64,000 nt of DNA from Rallus limicola (GCA_022605955.1 JAKCOZ010000010.1:372001-436000), one strand, 5' to 3'; positions 36,395-47,689 are shown, counted from the stretch's first letter. Notes: generated by a model not told the origin, from the sequence alone. A program made the numbers and translations.

Positions 36395-39151
36395 GTGTCC
36401 TGTTAGGAGTTTTCAGACAAGCTATGCCTTTCAGGCCTAGCTTCTTTACTTCGGGAGTTATTGCAGGACGTTTAGCGTGTTTATATTGCTGTCTCCTACG
36501 GCCAAGAAAAACACCTAATTGGTACCAGGAATGTTCCCTGTTTCCTGGCAAAGGAAAAGGTTGAGAGCCAAAGATACAGGGGCTGCTAGTGTGTTCTGTT
36601 AGGAGGTTTCAGAGAAGCTATTCCTTTCAGTCCTAGCTTCTTTACTTTGTTAGTTATTGCTGGACGTTTAACATGTTTGGAATAGCAGTCTGCTACGGCC
36701 GAGAAAAGCACTGGAGAAGCTACAAGGAATGTTCCCTCTTTCCTGGCAAAGGAAAATGCTGAGAGCCAAAGTGACAGGGGCTGCTTGTATGTTCTTTTAG
36801 GAGGTGTCAGACAAGATATTCCTTTCAGTTCTTGCTTCTTTACTTTGGGAGTTATTCCTGGACCTCTTGCATTTTTATATAGCAGTCTGCTACGGACGAG
36901 AAAAACACGTAATTTGTACCAGGAATATTCCCTCTTTCCTGGCAATGGAAAATGCTTAGAGCCAAAGTGACAGGGGCTTCTTCTGTTTTCCGTTAGGAGG
37001 TCTCAGACAAGCTATGCCTTTCAGGCCTAGCTTCTTTACTTTGGGAGTTATTGCTGGGCATTTAAAATGTTTAAATGGAAATGTGCTCCAGCCGAGAAAA
37101 ACACCTGAGGACGTTCCAGCAATAATCCCACTTTCCTGGCAAAAGGAAAAGTCTGAGAGACAAAGTGACAGGGGCTGCTTGTGTGTTCTGTTAGGAGGTT
37201 TCAGACAAGCTATTCCTTTCAGTAGTAGCTTCTTTACTTTGGGTGTTATTGCTGGACGTGTAGCATGTTTTGATTGGCAGTGTGCTAGGGCCAAGAAAAG
37301 CACCGTAGGAGGTTCCAGCAATGTTCACCTAATGAAAGTGCTGAGGGCCAAATTCATAGGGGCTGCTTGTGTGTTCTGGTAGGAGGTTTCAGACAAGGCA
37401 TGCCTTTCTGGCCTAGCTTCTTTACTTTTGGAGTTATTGCTGGTCGTTTAGCATGTTTTGAATAGCAGTCTGCTAGGGCCGAGAAAAACACCTAATTGGT
37501 AAGAGGAATATTTTCTCTTTCCTGGCAAATGAAAAGGCTGAGAGCCAAAGTGACAGGGGCTGCTTGTGTGTCCTGTTAGGAGGTTTCAGACAAGCTATGC
37601 CTTTCAGTCCTAGCTTCTTTACTTTGGGAGTTATTGCTGGACGTTTAGCATGTTTTGAACGGTAGTCTGTAGGGTCGAGAAAAGCACCGTAGGAGGTTCC
37701 AGGCATATTCCCTCTTTCCTGGCAAAGGAAAAGGCTGAGAACCAAAGTGAGAGGGGCTGCTTGTGTGTCCTGGTTGGAGGTTTCAGACAAGCTATGCCTT
37801 TCCGGCCTAGCTTCTTTACTTTGGGAGTTATTGCTGGACGTTTAGCATGTTTTGAACTGCAGTCTGCTAGGGACGAGAAAAGCACAGTAGCAGGTTCCAG
37901 GCATGTTCCCTCTTTCCTGGCAAAGGAAAAGGCTGAGAGCCAAAGTGACATGGTCTGCTTGTGTGTCCTGTTAGGAGGTTTCAGACAAGCTATGCCTTTC
38001 AGGCCTAGCTTCTTTACTTTGGGAGTTATTGCTGGACGTTTAGCATGTTTTGAACTGCAGTCTGCTAGGGCCGAGAAAAGCACCGTAGGAGGTTCCAGGC
38101 ATGTTCCCTCTTTCCTGGCAAAGGAAAAGGCTGGGAGCCAAAGTGACAGGGGCTGCTTGTGTGTCCAGTTAGGAGGTTTCAGACAAGCTATGCCTTTCAG
38201 TCCTAGCTTCTTTACTTTGGGAGTTATTGCTGGACATTTAGCACACTTTGAACTGCAGTCTGCTAGGGCCGAGAAAAGCACAGTAGCAGGTTCCAGGCAT
38301 GTTCCCTCTTTCCTGGCAAAGGAAAAGGCTGAGAGCCAAAGTGACAGGGTCTGCTTGTGTGTCCTGTTAGGAGGTTTCAGGCATGCTATTCCATTCCAGG
38401 CCTAGCTTCTTTACTTTGGGAGTAATTGCTGGACGTTTAGCATGTTTTGAACTGCAGTCTGCTTGGGACGAGAAAAGCACCGTAGGAGGTTCCAGGCTTG
38501 TTCCCACTTTCCTGGCAAAGGAAAAGGCTGAGAACCAAAGTGACAGGGTCTGCTTGTGTGTCCTGTTAGGAGGTTTCAGACAAGCTATGCATTCCAGGCC
38601 TAGCTTCTTTACTTTGGGAGTAATTGCTGGACGTTTAGCATGTTTTGAACTGCAGTCTGCTTGGGACGAGAAAAGCACCGTAGGAGGTTCCAGGCATGTT
38701 CCCACTTTCCTGGCAAAGGAAAAGGCTGAGAACCAAAGTGACAGGGTCTGCTTGTGTGTCCTGTTAGGAGGTTTCAGACAAGCTATGCATTTCAGGCCTA
38801 GCTTCTTTACTTTGGGAGTTATTGATGGACGATTAGCATGTTTTGAACTGTAGTCTGCTAGGGACGAGAAAAGCACAGTAGGAGGTTCCAGGCATTTTCC
38901 CTCCTTCCTGTCAAAGGAAAAGGCTGAGAGCCAAAGTGACAGGGGCTGCTTGTGTATCCTGTAAGGAGGTTTCAGACAAGCTATGCCTTTCAGGCCTAGC
39001 TTTTTTACTTTGGGAGTTATTGCTGGACGTTTAGCATGTTTTGAACTGCAGTCTGCTAGGGCCGAGAAAAGCACCGTAGGAGGTTCCAGGCATGTTCCCT
39101 CTATCCTGGCAAAGGAAAAGGCTGAGAACCAAAGTGACAGGGGCTTCTTGT
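36395..39151 (+). repeat. 2757-bp higher-order repeat, copy 2
   Basis: Nearly identical to the preceding copy. A visible difference is AAATGGAAATGTGC near 37,074 against AAATGGCAATGTGC near 34,317, shared with copy 3, so copies 2 and 3 are each other's closest relatives at this site. Confidence 0.9.
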
Positions 39152-40405
39152 GTGTCCTGTTAGGAGTTTTCAGACAAGCTATGCCTTTCAGGCCTAGCTT
39201 CTTTACTTCGGGAGTTATTGCAGGACGTTTAGCGTGTTTATATTGCTGTCTCCTACGGCCAAGAAAAACACCTAATTGGTACCAGGAATGTTCCCTGTTT
39301 CCTGGCAAAGGAAAAGGTTGAGAGCCAAAGATACAGGGGCTGCTAGTGTGTTCTGTTAGGAGGTTTCAGAGAAGCTATTCCTTTCAGTCCTAGCTTCTTT
39401 ACTTTGTTAGTTATTGCTGGACGTTTAACATGTTTGGAATAGCAGTCTGCTACGGCCGAGAAAAGCACTGGAGAAGCTACAAGGAATGTTCCCTCTTTCC
39501 TGGCAAAGGAAAATGCTGAGAGCCAAAGTGACAGGGGCTGCTTGTATGTTCTTTTAGGAGGTGTCAGACAAGATATTCCTTTCAGTTCTTGCTTCTTTAC
39601 TTTGGGAGTTATTCCTGGACCTCTTGCATTTTTATATAGCAGTCTGCTACGGACGAGAAAAACACGTAATTTGTACCAGGAATATTCCCTCTTTCCTGGC
39701 AATGGAAAATGCTTAGAGCCAAAGTGACAGGGGCTTCTTCTGTTTTCCGTTAGGAGGTCTCAGACAAGCTATGCCTTTCAGGCCTAGCTTCTTTACTTTG
39801 GGAGTTATTGCTGGGCATTTAAAATGTTTAAATGGAAATGTGCTCCAGCCGAGAAAAACACCTGAGGACGTTCCAGCAATAATCCCACTTTCCTGGCAAA
39901 AGGAAAAGTCTGAGAGACAAAGTGACAGGGGCTGCTTGTGTGTTCTGTTAGGAGGTTTCAGACAAGCTATTCCTTTCAGTAGTAGCTTCTTTACTTTGGG
40001 TGTTATTGCTGGACGTGTAGCATGTTTTGATTGGCAGTGTGCTAGGGCCAAGAAAAGCACCGTAGGAGGTTCCAGCAATGTTCACCTAATGAAAGTGCTG
40101 AGGGCCAAATTCATAGGGGCTGCTTGTGTGTTCTGTTAGGAGGTTTCAGACAAGGCATGCCTTTCTGGCCTAGCTTCTTTACTTTTGGAGTTATTGCTGG
40201 TCGTTTAGCATGTTTTGAATAGCAGTCTGCTAGGGCCGAGAAAAAAACCTAATTGGTAAGAGGAATATTTTCTCTTTCCTGGCAAATGAAAAGGCTGAGA
40301 GCCAAAGTGACAGGGGCTGCTTGTGTGTCCTGTTAGGAGGTTTCAGACAAGCTATGCCTTTCAGTCCTAGCTTCTTTACTTTGGGAGTTATTGCTGGACG
40401 TTTAG
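39152..40405 (+). repeat. 2757-bp higher-order repeat, copy 3 (partial)
   Basis: Third, incomplete copy. It follows copy 2 until about 40,405 and then continues with a different monomer that has GCTGCGGCCGAGG instead of the expected CTGTAGGGTCGAG. Confidence 0.87.
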
Positions 40406-41480
40406 AATGTTTTGAACTGCAGTCTGCTGCGGCCGAGGAAAGCACCGTAGCAGGTTCCAGGCATGTTCCCTCTTTCCTGGCAAATGAAAAGGCTGAGAGC
40501 CAAAGTGACAGGGTCTGCTGGTGTGTCCTGTTAGGAGGTTTCAGACAAGCTATGCCTTTCAGGCCTAGCTTCTTTACTTTGGGAGTTATTGCTGGACGTT
40601 TAGCATGTTTTGAACTGCAGTCTGCTGCGGCCGAGGAAAACACCGTAGGCTCTACCAGGAATGTTCCCTCTTTCCTGGCAAAGGAAAAGGCTGAGAGCCA
40701 AAGTGACAGGGGCTGCTTGTGTGTTTCAGTTAGGAGGTTTCAGACAAGCTATGCCTTTCATTCCTAGCTTCTTTACTTTGGGAGTTATTGCTGGACGTTT
40801 AGCATGTTTTGAATGGCAATGTGCTCTAGCCGAGAAAAAACACCAGTGGATATTCCAGCAATGTTCCCTTAAATAAAGGGCTGAGGGCCAAATTGATAGG
40901 GTCTCCTTGTGTGTTCTGTTAGGAGGTTTAAAACAAGCTATGCCTTTCCGGCCTAGCTTCTTTACCTTGGGAGTTATATCTGGATGTTTAGAATGTTTTG
41001 AACGGAGTCTGCTACGTCCGAGGAAAACACTGTAGGAGGTAACAGGAATGTTTCCTCTTTCCTGGCAAAGGAAAAGGCTGAGAGCCAAAGTGACAGGGTC
41101 TGCTTGTGTGTTCTGTTAGGAGTTTTTAGACAAGCTATGCCTTTCCGTCCTAGCTTCTGTACTTTGGTGGGCTTTTAAAATGTTTTGAACGGCAGTGTGC
41201 TCTACCTGAGAAAAACACCTGAGGAGGTTCCAGCAATGTTCCCTCTTTCCTGGCAAAGGAAAAGGCCGAGGGCCAAATTGACAGGGGCTGCTTGTGTGTT
41301 CTCTTAGGAGGTTTCAAACAAGCTATGCCTTTCAGTCCTAGCTTCTTTAATTTGGGAGTTATTGCTGGATGTTTAGCATGTTTTGAATTGCAGTATGCTA
41401 CAGCCGAGATAAGCACTTGAGGAGGTACCAGGAATGTTCCCTCTTTCCTGGCAAAGGGAAAGGCTGAGAGCCAAAGTGAG
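40406..41480 (+). repeat. Decaying terminal monomers of the 198-bp array
   Basis: Five or six monomers still recognisable by GGAGGTTTCAGACAAGCTATG and CTTTACTTTGGGAGTTATTGC, but with more substitutions and internal deletions (for example a shortened unit near 41,160 that goes from CTTTGGTGGGC straight to TTTTAAAATG). The last clear monomer ends near 41,478 with GCCAAAGTGAGAATG. Confidence 0.85.
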
Positions 41481-43205
41481 AATGTGATTATTAAGTTCCT
41501 CAGTGCATGATTAACATTTCCCTATCTCATGGTAACAGAAGAATATTGTCAGGGCCTAAGTCTTGGAAATATAGTGCTAGACCGCCAGCAGGTCTGCTTC
41601 CTTCCCCAACAGAAACCAATGTTTAGCATTTTGTAAGCATATGTTTTCTTAATGCCTGAAAGTAATTGAAAAGAACCTTTCACGACCTAGACCAGGAAAG
41701 CCCTGAGCTCAAATGTTTTAGAAGTGTCTGCTGGGCTATCTGAGGAGGATTTATGGCCAGGAACATCTTTCAGTACTGGCACCTTTGCTTTGAGGTCTAT
41801 AGCTGTACATTTAGCATTTTAGAATGTAGAATTTGATTGAAAGAAAAGCCATTTTTAGGTATTTAAGAGCAATATTTATCATTTTTAAGCTTTGATTTTC
41901 TTAGTGCCTGAATGCAATTGAAAGTTAATTCCCTGGATGAGGAAAGCCCATAGCCCCAATGTAATTCTGGCTTCTCATGGGCTATCCTTCCTTGCTTGCA
42001 ACTTTTTTTTGGAAGCTCTTTCTGAATGTTTAGAATTGTGGAATTGTTAGTATTCATAGTGCCAGAAAATAATTGCACGTTCATTCACTGCACCAGGAAA
42101 GACCTGAACTCTAATGTTATGGTGGTTCTGGTGGGATGTTTCAGGTCCTCAGCATCTTTATTTACTGTTACCTTTAGTTTGGAAGTTTTTGCTGGAAATT
42201 TGGGAGTTTTGACTACTGGTGGTCTTAATGCCTGGAAAATGCCTGTAAAGCAAGTACTTGCCTGTTCTTGGAAAGCTCTACTCAGCAAAGTTACTGTGTC
42301 TTCTTGTGGGCTGCCCCAGGAAGTTTCAAATTAGGAGCATATTTCAGTTGTAGCATCTTTGGTTTTGGAGCTATAGCTGGATGTTTAGCATTTTAGATGG
42401 TAGGCTTCCATAGTACCTGAAAGTGATGGAAAGGAAAGCTAGTTCTATGGACTAGGAAGGCCCTAATACCAATGTTACTGGAGCTACTGATAGGTTGCCT
42501 GGAATGGTTTCATCCCATGAAAACTGTTCAATGTTTACACTATTTGAAGATTTGGCTGTCATAGTGACCCAGACCAGGAAAGCTCTGAGTAGCTGATACT
42601 GCCTTTGGAGGTTTCAAGCCACCAACATCAATCAATACTGTCATTTTTAGTTTGAGAGCTATAGCTGGGCACATTGGAAACTAGACTTCCATACAACCAG
42701 AATGTGATGGAAAGGAAAGATGGTTCCCTGGGCCAGGAATCCACACAGACACAATGGTAATGGTGTTACTTGTGGGCTAACTTGGGAGTTTTTAGACCAG
42801 GAACATCTTTCAGTGCCGAAACATTTATTTGGAAGCTATCTCTGGATGTTTATCATTTTGGAAGCTTTGGTTTTCGTAGTTCATGAAAATAACTGAAAAG
42901 TCAGTTCCTTGGAAAAGAAAGCCCCGAGTGTAAATAATACTTGTGCTATTGGTGGGCATCCTGGGGAGCTTTCATGCCAGCATCATTTTTCAGTCCTGGC
43001 ACATTTGTTTTTGGAGGTAGTACATGACATTTAGTATTTTAGAAGGTGTGTTGTAATAATGCCAAACTGTGATGGAAAGGAACACTGGTTCACAGGACCA
43101 GGAAAGCCCTGAACCCAATGTGTGTACCTGGGGAGGATTCATCATTCAGTGCTTGCAACTTTTGTTTTGAACATTTAGCATTTTGCAAGCTTTGTCTATC
43201 ACAGA
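41481..43205 (+). repeat. Ancient degenerate satellite relatives, plus orientation
   Basis: About nine or ten strongly diverged units of roughly 180 bp, some shortened. They keep a skeleton related to the 198-bp monomer: an AGGAAAGCCCTGA-like part, a GGAGGTTTCA-like part, a CAGTCCTGGCACCTTTG-like part and GACATTTAGCATTTT. A marker, GTGATGGAAAGGAA, is visible at 42,423, 42,704 and 43,069. It appears to be an older generation of the same satellite family that escaped homogenisation. Confidence 0.8.
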
Positions 43206-44465
43206 CCCCATTGTCCAAAATGCTAAATATCAAGCAGATGCCAGTACTGAAAAATATTTCTGGCCTGCAACATCACCAGGTAACCCATCAGTGACCCCAG
43301 TAACTTTGGGTCTCAGAGTTGTCCTAATGCACTGATCTAGCTTTCCTTTCCATCACTTTTAGGTATTATGACACCCAACATTAAGCAATGTGAAACATCA
43401 AGCTCTAGCTCCTAAAACAAAGGTTCCAACACTGAATGCTGTTCCTGGTCTAAATCCTCCCCAGGTAGCTTACCATCATCCTTAGGAACATTGTGGTTCA
43501 GGGATTTTGTGGTCCGGGTAACTAACTTTCCTTTTCATCACCTTCTGGAACTGCCACAGCCAACTGTCCAAATTTTAAGTGTCCAGCAATAGCCTCTAAC
43601 CCAAAAATTCCAGCACTGAAAGATGTTTCTGGCATTAACCTTCCCAAATAGCCCAGAAGCCAACCCACTAAATTTGGAGCTCTTGGCTTTGCTAATTCAG
43701 TGAACTAATTTCCATCACTTTCAGTCATTTCAAGCATTGATTGTACAAAATGCTTATAATGTCCAGCCACAGATCCCACACCAAAGGTGCCAGTGCTGAA
43801 TTATATTCTTGGACTGAAACTTACCTGGTAGCTTACCAGAAGACACAGAATTTTAGTGCTTAGGCCTTTTGTATTTCACGGAACTAACCTTCTTTTCCAT
43901 TGTTTTCAGGAACTGCGACAGCCCGAGCTTCCAAAATGCCAAATGTCCAATAATACCTCTCAAAGGTCCTGCACTGAAAGATGTTTCTGGTGTGAAACCT
44001 CCACAGGTAGCTCACCAGCAGCCCAAGTTACATTCGTGATAGAAAAGGTGATGGAAAGGGTCTTTAGGTCCCTGAGCACCAAGGTGTCAGCACTGAAACA
44101 TGATGCTGGCATGAGAACTCTTCCACTATCCCTAAAGAAACTGCACTGAAATTGCTGCTCAGATCTTTCATAGTCCTGGGGAATGACATTACCTTCAGTA
44201 GCTTTCAGGCCATACACTCACCTAACATCCAAAACGCTAAACATCCAGCAATAGCTCCTAAAAATGTGCCAACACTAAGATTTTCTTGGCCTGAAACTTC
44301 CCCAGGTCGCCCACAAGAGTCCGCACTAACATTGCAGATCAGAGCAATTCCTAGTCAAAGGAAGTAATGCTTTCCATCACCTTCAGGCATTACACCGCCC
44401 ATCTTATAAAGTGCTAAATGTCCAGCAACAGTTCCTAAACAGAAGGTGCCAGCACCTTCTAGGTG
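43206..44465 (-). repeat. Ancient degenerate satellite relatives, inverted
   Basis: The same old family in reverse complement: CTTTCCTTTCCATCACTTTT near 43,345 is the complement of the plus-strand marker AAAGTGATGGAAAGGAAAG near 42,420, and CCAAAATGCTAAATATC near 43,215 is the complement of the GACATTTAGCATTTT-like part. Several units follow (markers near 43,510, 43,720, 43,890, 44,050 and 44,370) until about 44,465. Confidence 0.8.
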
Positions 44466-44892
44466 CCTTCTATGCACGTTCTCTTTCAATGTATGTCTTC
44501 CTCCTCCTAGGAGCTTCATCTTGGAATCTGTGTCATTGATTGTCTGAGACAATTCTTTTAGTGCATGTCCTGCTTTAACCTTCCTTCTATTTTATCTTAG
44601 TCTGTACACCTTGCCTAAAATAAGCTGCACTGAGAAGTGCTGGAAGAAATGGGGTCAATTACTATTGCTTTTTCCCTAAGGCTGAGATTTAAACCAAAAC
44701 CCTCTTACTTTGTTCCTTCCCAAGGCACTTCCTTAACTGTCTGTGGAACTGCTTCTGTGGGTACTTATTTAAATAAAATCTGCTTTCTGTTGACAAAAAA
44801 TTTTACTTTTCCCAAGACATTTCAGAGGTTTCCAGGATTTTGTCTAACAAAGTTGTTGGAATACAAAAACTCACTGATTTAATCATAGGCCT
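44466..44892. other. Spacer without recognised features
   Basis: Non-satellite DNA between the inverted old satellite and the first LTR. I see no exon, RNA gene or named repeat in it. Confidence 0.5.
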
Positions 44893-45652
44893 TGTGGTGG
44901 TTTAGCCCTGGCTGGAATCCAATCACCCACCAAAATCAGTCTATTATTCCCCTTCTTAGTTGGACAGGGGAGAAAATATATATTAAGAGGCTAAAGGGTC
45001 AAAACAAGGACAAAGAACAATTTGAAGCAACAATTAAATTTAAACAAGGAGAAGTTACTCTGGAGGTAAATGATCAACAATATGTTAAAATTATGAGTTT
45101 ATCTTCAATGAATACTCCTATAACTGGGGAAATTGATACAAGAATTGTTGATACAAGAATTGTTGATACAAGAATTGTTTCCTGTCACTAATGACACAGG
45201 CAAAACAGACTCACCACAGAGTGCAGAAAAGAAAACTATCTAATTTATTACACTACACTAAAGAGAAACAGTGAAAACCCAGAGTCAGGAGTGCAATGAA
45301 ATATCTTAAACGCAACCAGGTCTTAAAACACTTTTACCCCCACCACTCCCTCCTTAGCAGACTTTAGTCAGAAGTTTGCTCCCTTCTTCCCTCCCATTTG
45401 CAGCCCAGGATGGACAGGGACTGGGGAAAATGCAGCTCTTGATAACACCTTTCCCCCTCCATTCTAAGCAGACTTCCCTTTAGCCATGATTTTGCTCCCT
45501 TCTTCCCCCCCTTGCTCATAGTACAAGGTGGGGGCAGGGACTGGGAAAAAATGGTGGTTCTTGATTACTTCTTCATGAGCTGTTTTCCTTTTCCAGATCT
45601 TAAAACACCTCTCCCTCCACCCCCCCTGACCCCCACCCCCCGCCACTCTAAG
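44893..45652 (-). mobile_element. Truncated class I ERV LTR with foreign insert
   Basis: Begins TGTGGTGGTTTAGCCCTGG on the plus strand, which is the 3' CA end of a minus-oriented LTR. It is homologous to 54,965-55,560, including TTAGTTGGACAGGGGAGAAA and the polyadenylation signal AATAAA on the minus strand (45,244-45,249). It contains two or three degenerate internal repeats starting TTAGCAGACTTT. The U3 part is missing: similarity stops near 45,652. About 160 bp of protease/polymerase sequence interrupts it (separate entry). Confidence 0.82.
45016..45180 (+). pseudogene. Retroviral pro-pol fragment inverted inside an LTR
   Basis: The plus strand translates to a stretch starting QFEATIKFKQGEVTLEVN and ending with three copies of D-T-R-I-V. 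The same coding sequence occurs on the minus strand at about 57,040-57,185, at the protease/RT junction of the ERV described below. The flanking LTR resumes directly after it (compare 55,085-55,110, where no insert exists). Relative to the LTR the fragment is inverted. Its end holds a 15-bp unit (GATACAAGAATTGTT) three times. It has a lysine codon (ATTAAA) where the other copy has a stop (TTTAAT context), so it comes from a different element. Confidence 0.8.
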
Positions 45653-46302
45653 ATATTATACATCTTCTTCCATCAGATTCCTGAACGTGCATTTTGTGGC
45701 AAGTGTGAGCAAGGAAACACGGAGAATATCTAAAGACAAGAATGCATAAGGCTGAGGTGATATTATTGCAGGGATATTTCATTTACAACACACAATGTGT
45801 GTCTTGCTGTGAGAGTTAAATGTTTCAAACAAAACTCAAAAACAACTGAAAGACTAAATACTTTCTCAGAAATTGCATTTATTCCAGTATAATGAATCAT
45901 TGTAAATTTTTCAAATTGCAAAATAAGACACAATCAGCTTTATTACTCAAATTCTTTTTTTCCATTCTATGTCAGCAAATTCATTCAAGTGTCAGTGCAG
46001 AGTAGAAAAAAATTGCTATTATCCTCATTCATTACAAAAAATACTCCATATTGCTTTATTTCTATGTGGTTGTCAAACGCTGAATCACTGAGGAACATGA
46101 AAATGGATTGCAGAGTATCCAGATTGAGATTGGTGTCCTACTTCACCAGACCAAAATGGGATGCAATGAGACAGCACAATGTTGGGACGGTATTGAGAGT
46201 TGTCATGCTTTGTTGGTCTGAGTCTTTTATTTGGACTTGGAAATGGCTAAACAGTAAAAATGGGAACTATTAAAAGTTATTAATCAGACTAAAATGACTA
46301 TA
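45653..46302. other. AT-rich spacer without recognised features
   Basis: Unique-looking AT-rich DNA. A plus-strand open frame of 94 codons at 45,989-46,273 has no recognisable motif or convincing splice context, so I do not call a gene. Confidence 0.4.
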
Positions 46303-46930
46303 TGTGGTGGTTTCAGCCCTGGCTAGAAGCCAAATGCCCACCAAGCTGCTCACTCACTCCCACCTTCAGCCAAAAAGGGGAGAAAATATGTTTTCGGGGG
46401 CTCAGGGCCTGAGATATGGACAGAGGGATCACTCTCCAATTAGTGCAATGGGCAAAACAGACTCGGCACAGAGTAAAGGAAAGTGATTTATTACAACTAA
46501 GACTAATACACCCAGTGAACCGTAACGAGATAAGAGTGAGAAGCGTCCAGGTCTTAAAGCGCCCTCCCCCCCCCCTTCTTAGCAAGCTTAAACTTCATCA
46601 CGATTTTACTCCCTTCTTCCCCCCCCAACGTGGCATGGGGAGGGGCAGGGAATGGGGAGTGAGGTTCTGGCGGTTCCAGTTGCTTTCCTTCCCCTGATCT
46701 TAACACTTCTAATTCCCCCCACCCCTTGCCTCTTTGCACCCTTAGCTTTAATCATCAGTTCTCTCCCATCTTCCCTCTCGTCGCAGCACCCGGAGGGACA
46801 GGGAATGGCGAGTGGGTGGTTTCAGTCCATTCCACCCCAGCTATCTTCTGTCTCAGCCTGGGACGGGTGGGGGGGGGATTACACACACACACACACACAC
46901 ATACACACACACACACACACACTCACTCTT

Positions 46931-46962
<32 letters not shown>

Positions 46963-47495
46963 TCCCTTGCATCACCGTGGGGTCCCACCCATGCGAGAGT
47001 CGTATCCACGAACTTCTGCAGTGTGAGTCCTTTCCATCGGGGAGTCATCTCCTCACCACAGGCCTCTCAGCAGGACTTCCTTCCATAGGGTTCCAACATC
47101 TGGGCCCGGCCTGGGTCCCCGCAAAGTCACAAGTCCCCCGGCAAGCCTGCTGAGGCGTGGATTAACCTCTTCACAGGGCATAGATGTCTCTGCTCCCTGT
47201 CATCATCCATGGGCTGCGAGGGGACATACCACTTCACCATGGTATTCACCATGAGCTGCAGGGGAAACTTTCTTTCCACATTCCCTTCCCCCCACCTCCT
47301 CCTGGGCCTGGCCTTGGCTATCAGTGCAGCTGGTCACATCTTCCCACTCTGTGTTCTGGTGGCAAAGTGCGCCAGCCAGGAGTATTTTTTTTCTCAAATG
47401 TGTGATTCACAGAGGTGATATGAATCCTGCTATGATTGGTCAAAAGTAACTTTGGCCTTGAATTGGCTCTTCTTTACTGTTGGGAATTCATAACA
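46303..47495 (-). mobile_element. Solo LTR, divergent relative of the class I ERV LTR
   Basis: On the plus strand it starts TGTGGTGGTTTCAGCCCTGG and ends with AATTCATAACA, giving the TG...CA ends of a minus-oriented LTR of about 1.19 kb. It shares with the ERV LTR at 58.6-58.7 kb the segment with CAGAGG(C/T)G(C/A)T(G/A)TGAATCC, a CCAAT box (ATTGG on the plus strand near 47,438) and CCTTGAATTG. The minus-strand AATAAA is at 46,487-46,492. No internal retroviral genes flank it, so it is a solo LTR. I could not find a clear target-site duplication. Confidence 0.75.
46878..46965. repeat. (AC)n and (C)n simple repeat
   Basis: Alternating CA/AC dinucleotides, then a run of about 14 C, then more CA, inside the solo LTR. 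Alternating purine-pyrimidine DNA of this kind is commonly length-polymorphic. Confidence 0.95.
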
Positions 47496-47689
47496 AACTG
47501 TAACTGCTGCTTTGCAAAAGCCATCTCAGCAGCACAGCTACAGCAAACTGCGACTTATATCATTCATACTAAAATGCAACTGCAGTAATTTATTTTTCCA
47601 TAGCTCCGACAGTTGATTTCAAAGTACATTACAAGAGAAGGCAGTCTCATGTTCCCCTCCAAAAATGGAGAAATCAAAGCAATTAGGAT

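Larger units (their letters stand above)
1..41480 (+). repeat. 198-bp PstI-type satellite array
   Basis: Head-to-tail tandem array. The spacing of the shared GAACTGCAG motif is 198 bp (for example 202 to 400), and the plus-strand translation repeats every 66 residues. Recurrent landmarks in each unit are GAGAAAAGCACCGTAGGAGG, CCAAAGTGACAGGGGCTGC, TTTACTTTGGGAGTTATTGC and the PstI hexamer CTGCAG. Most neighbouring monomers differ at several sites, while units one higher-order period apart are nearly the same. Orientation is uniform throughout. The array runs off the left edge of the window. Long open frames on both strands follow from the period being a multiple of three. I see no promoter, splice structure or family match that would make them genes. 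Role inferred: non-coding satellite, possibly heterochromatic. Confidence 0.97.

Noticed and set aside
1..41480. CRISPR-like regular repeats
   Set aside because: The whole 198-bp unit is repeated without unique spacers, and the context is a bird genome.
45989..46273. 94-codon plus-strand open frame
   Set aside because: No recognisable motif, no convincing splice sites around it, and AT-rich repeat-poor surroundings; a chance frame is the simpler reading.
46290..47510. Target-site duplication for the solo LTR
   Set aside because: The bases before 46,303 and after 47,495 do not match in any 4-6 bp register.
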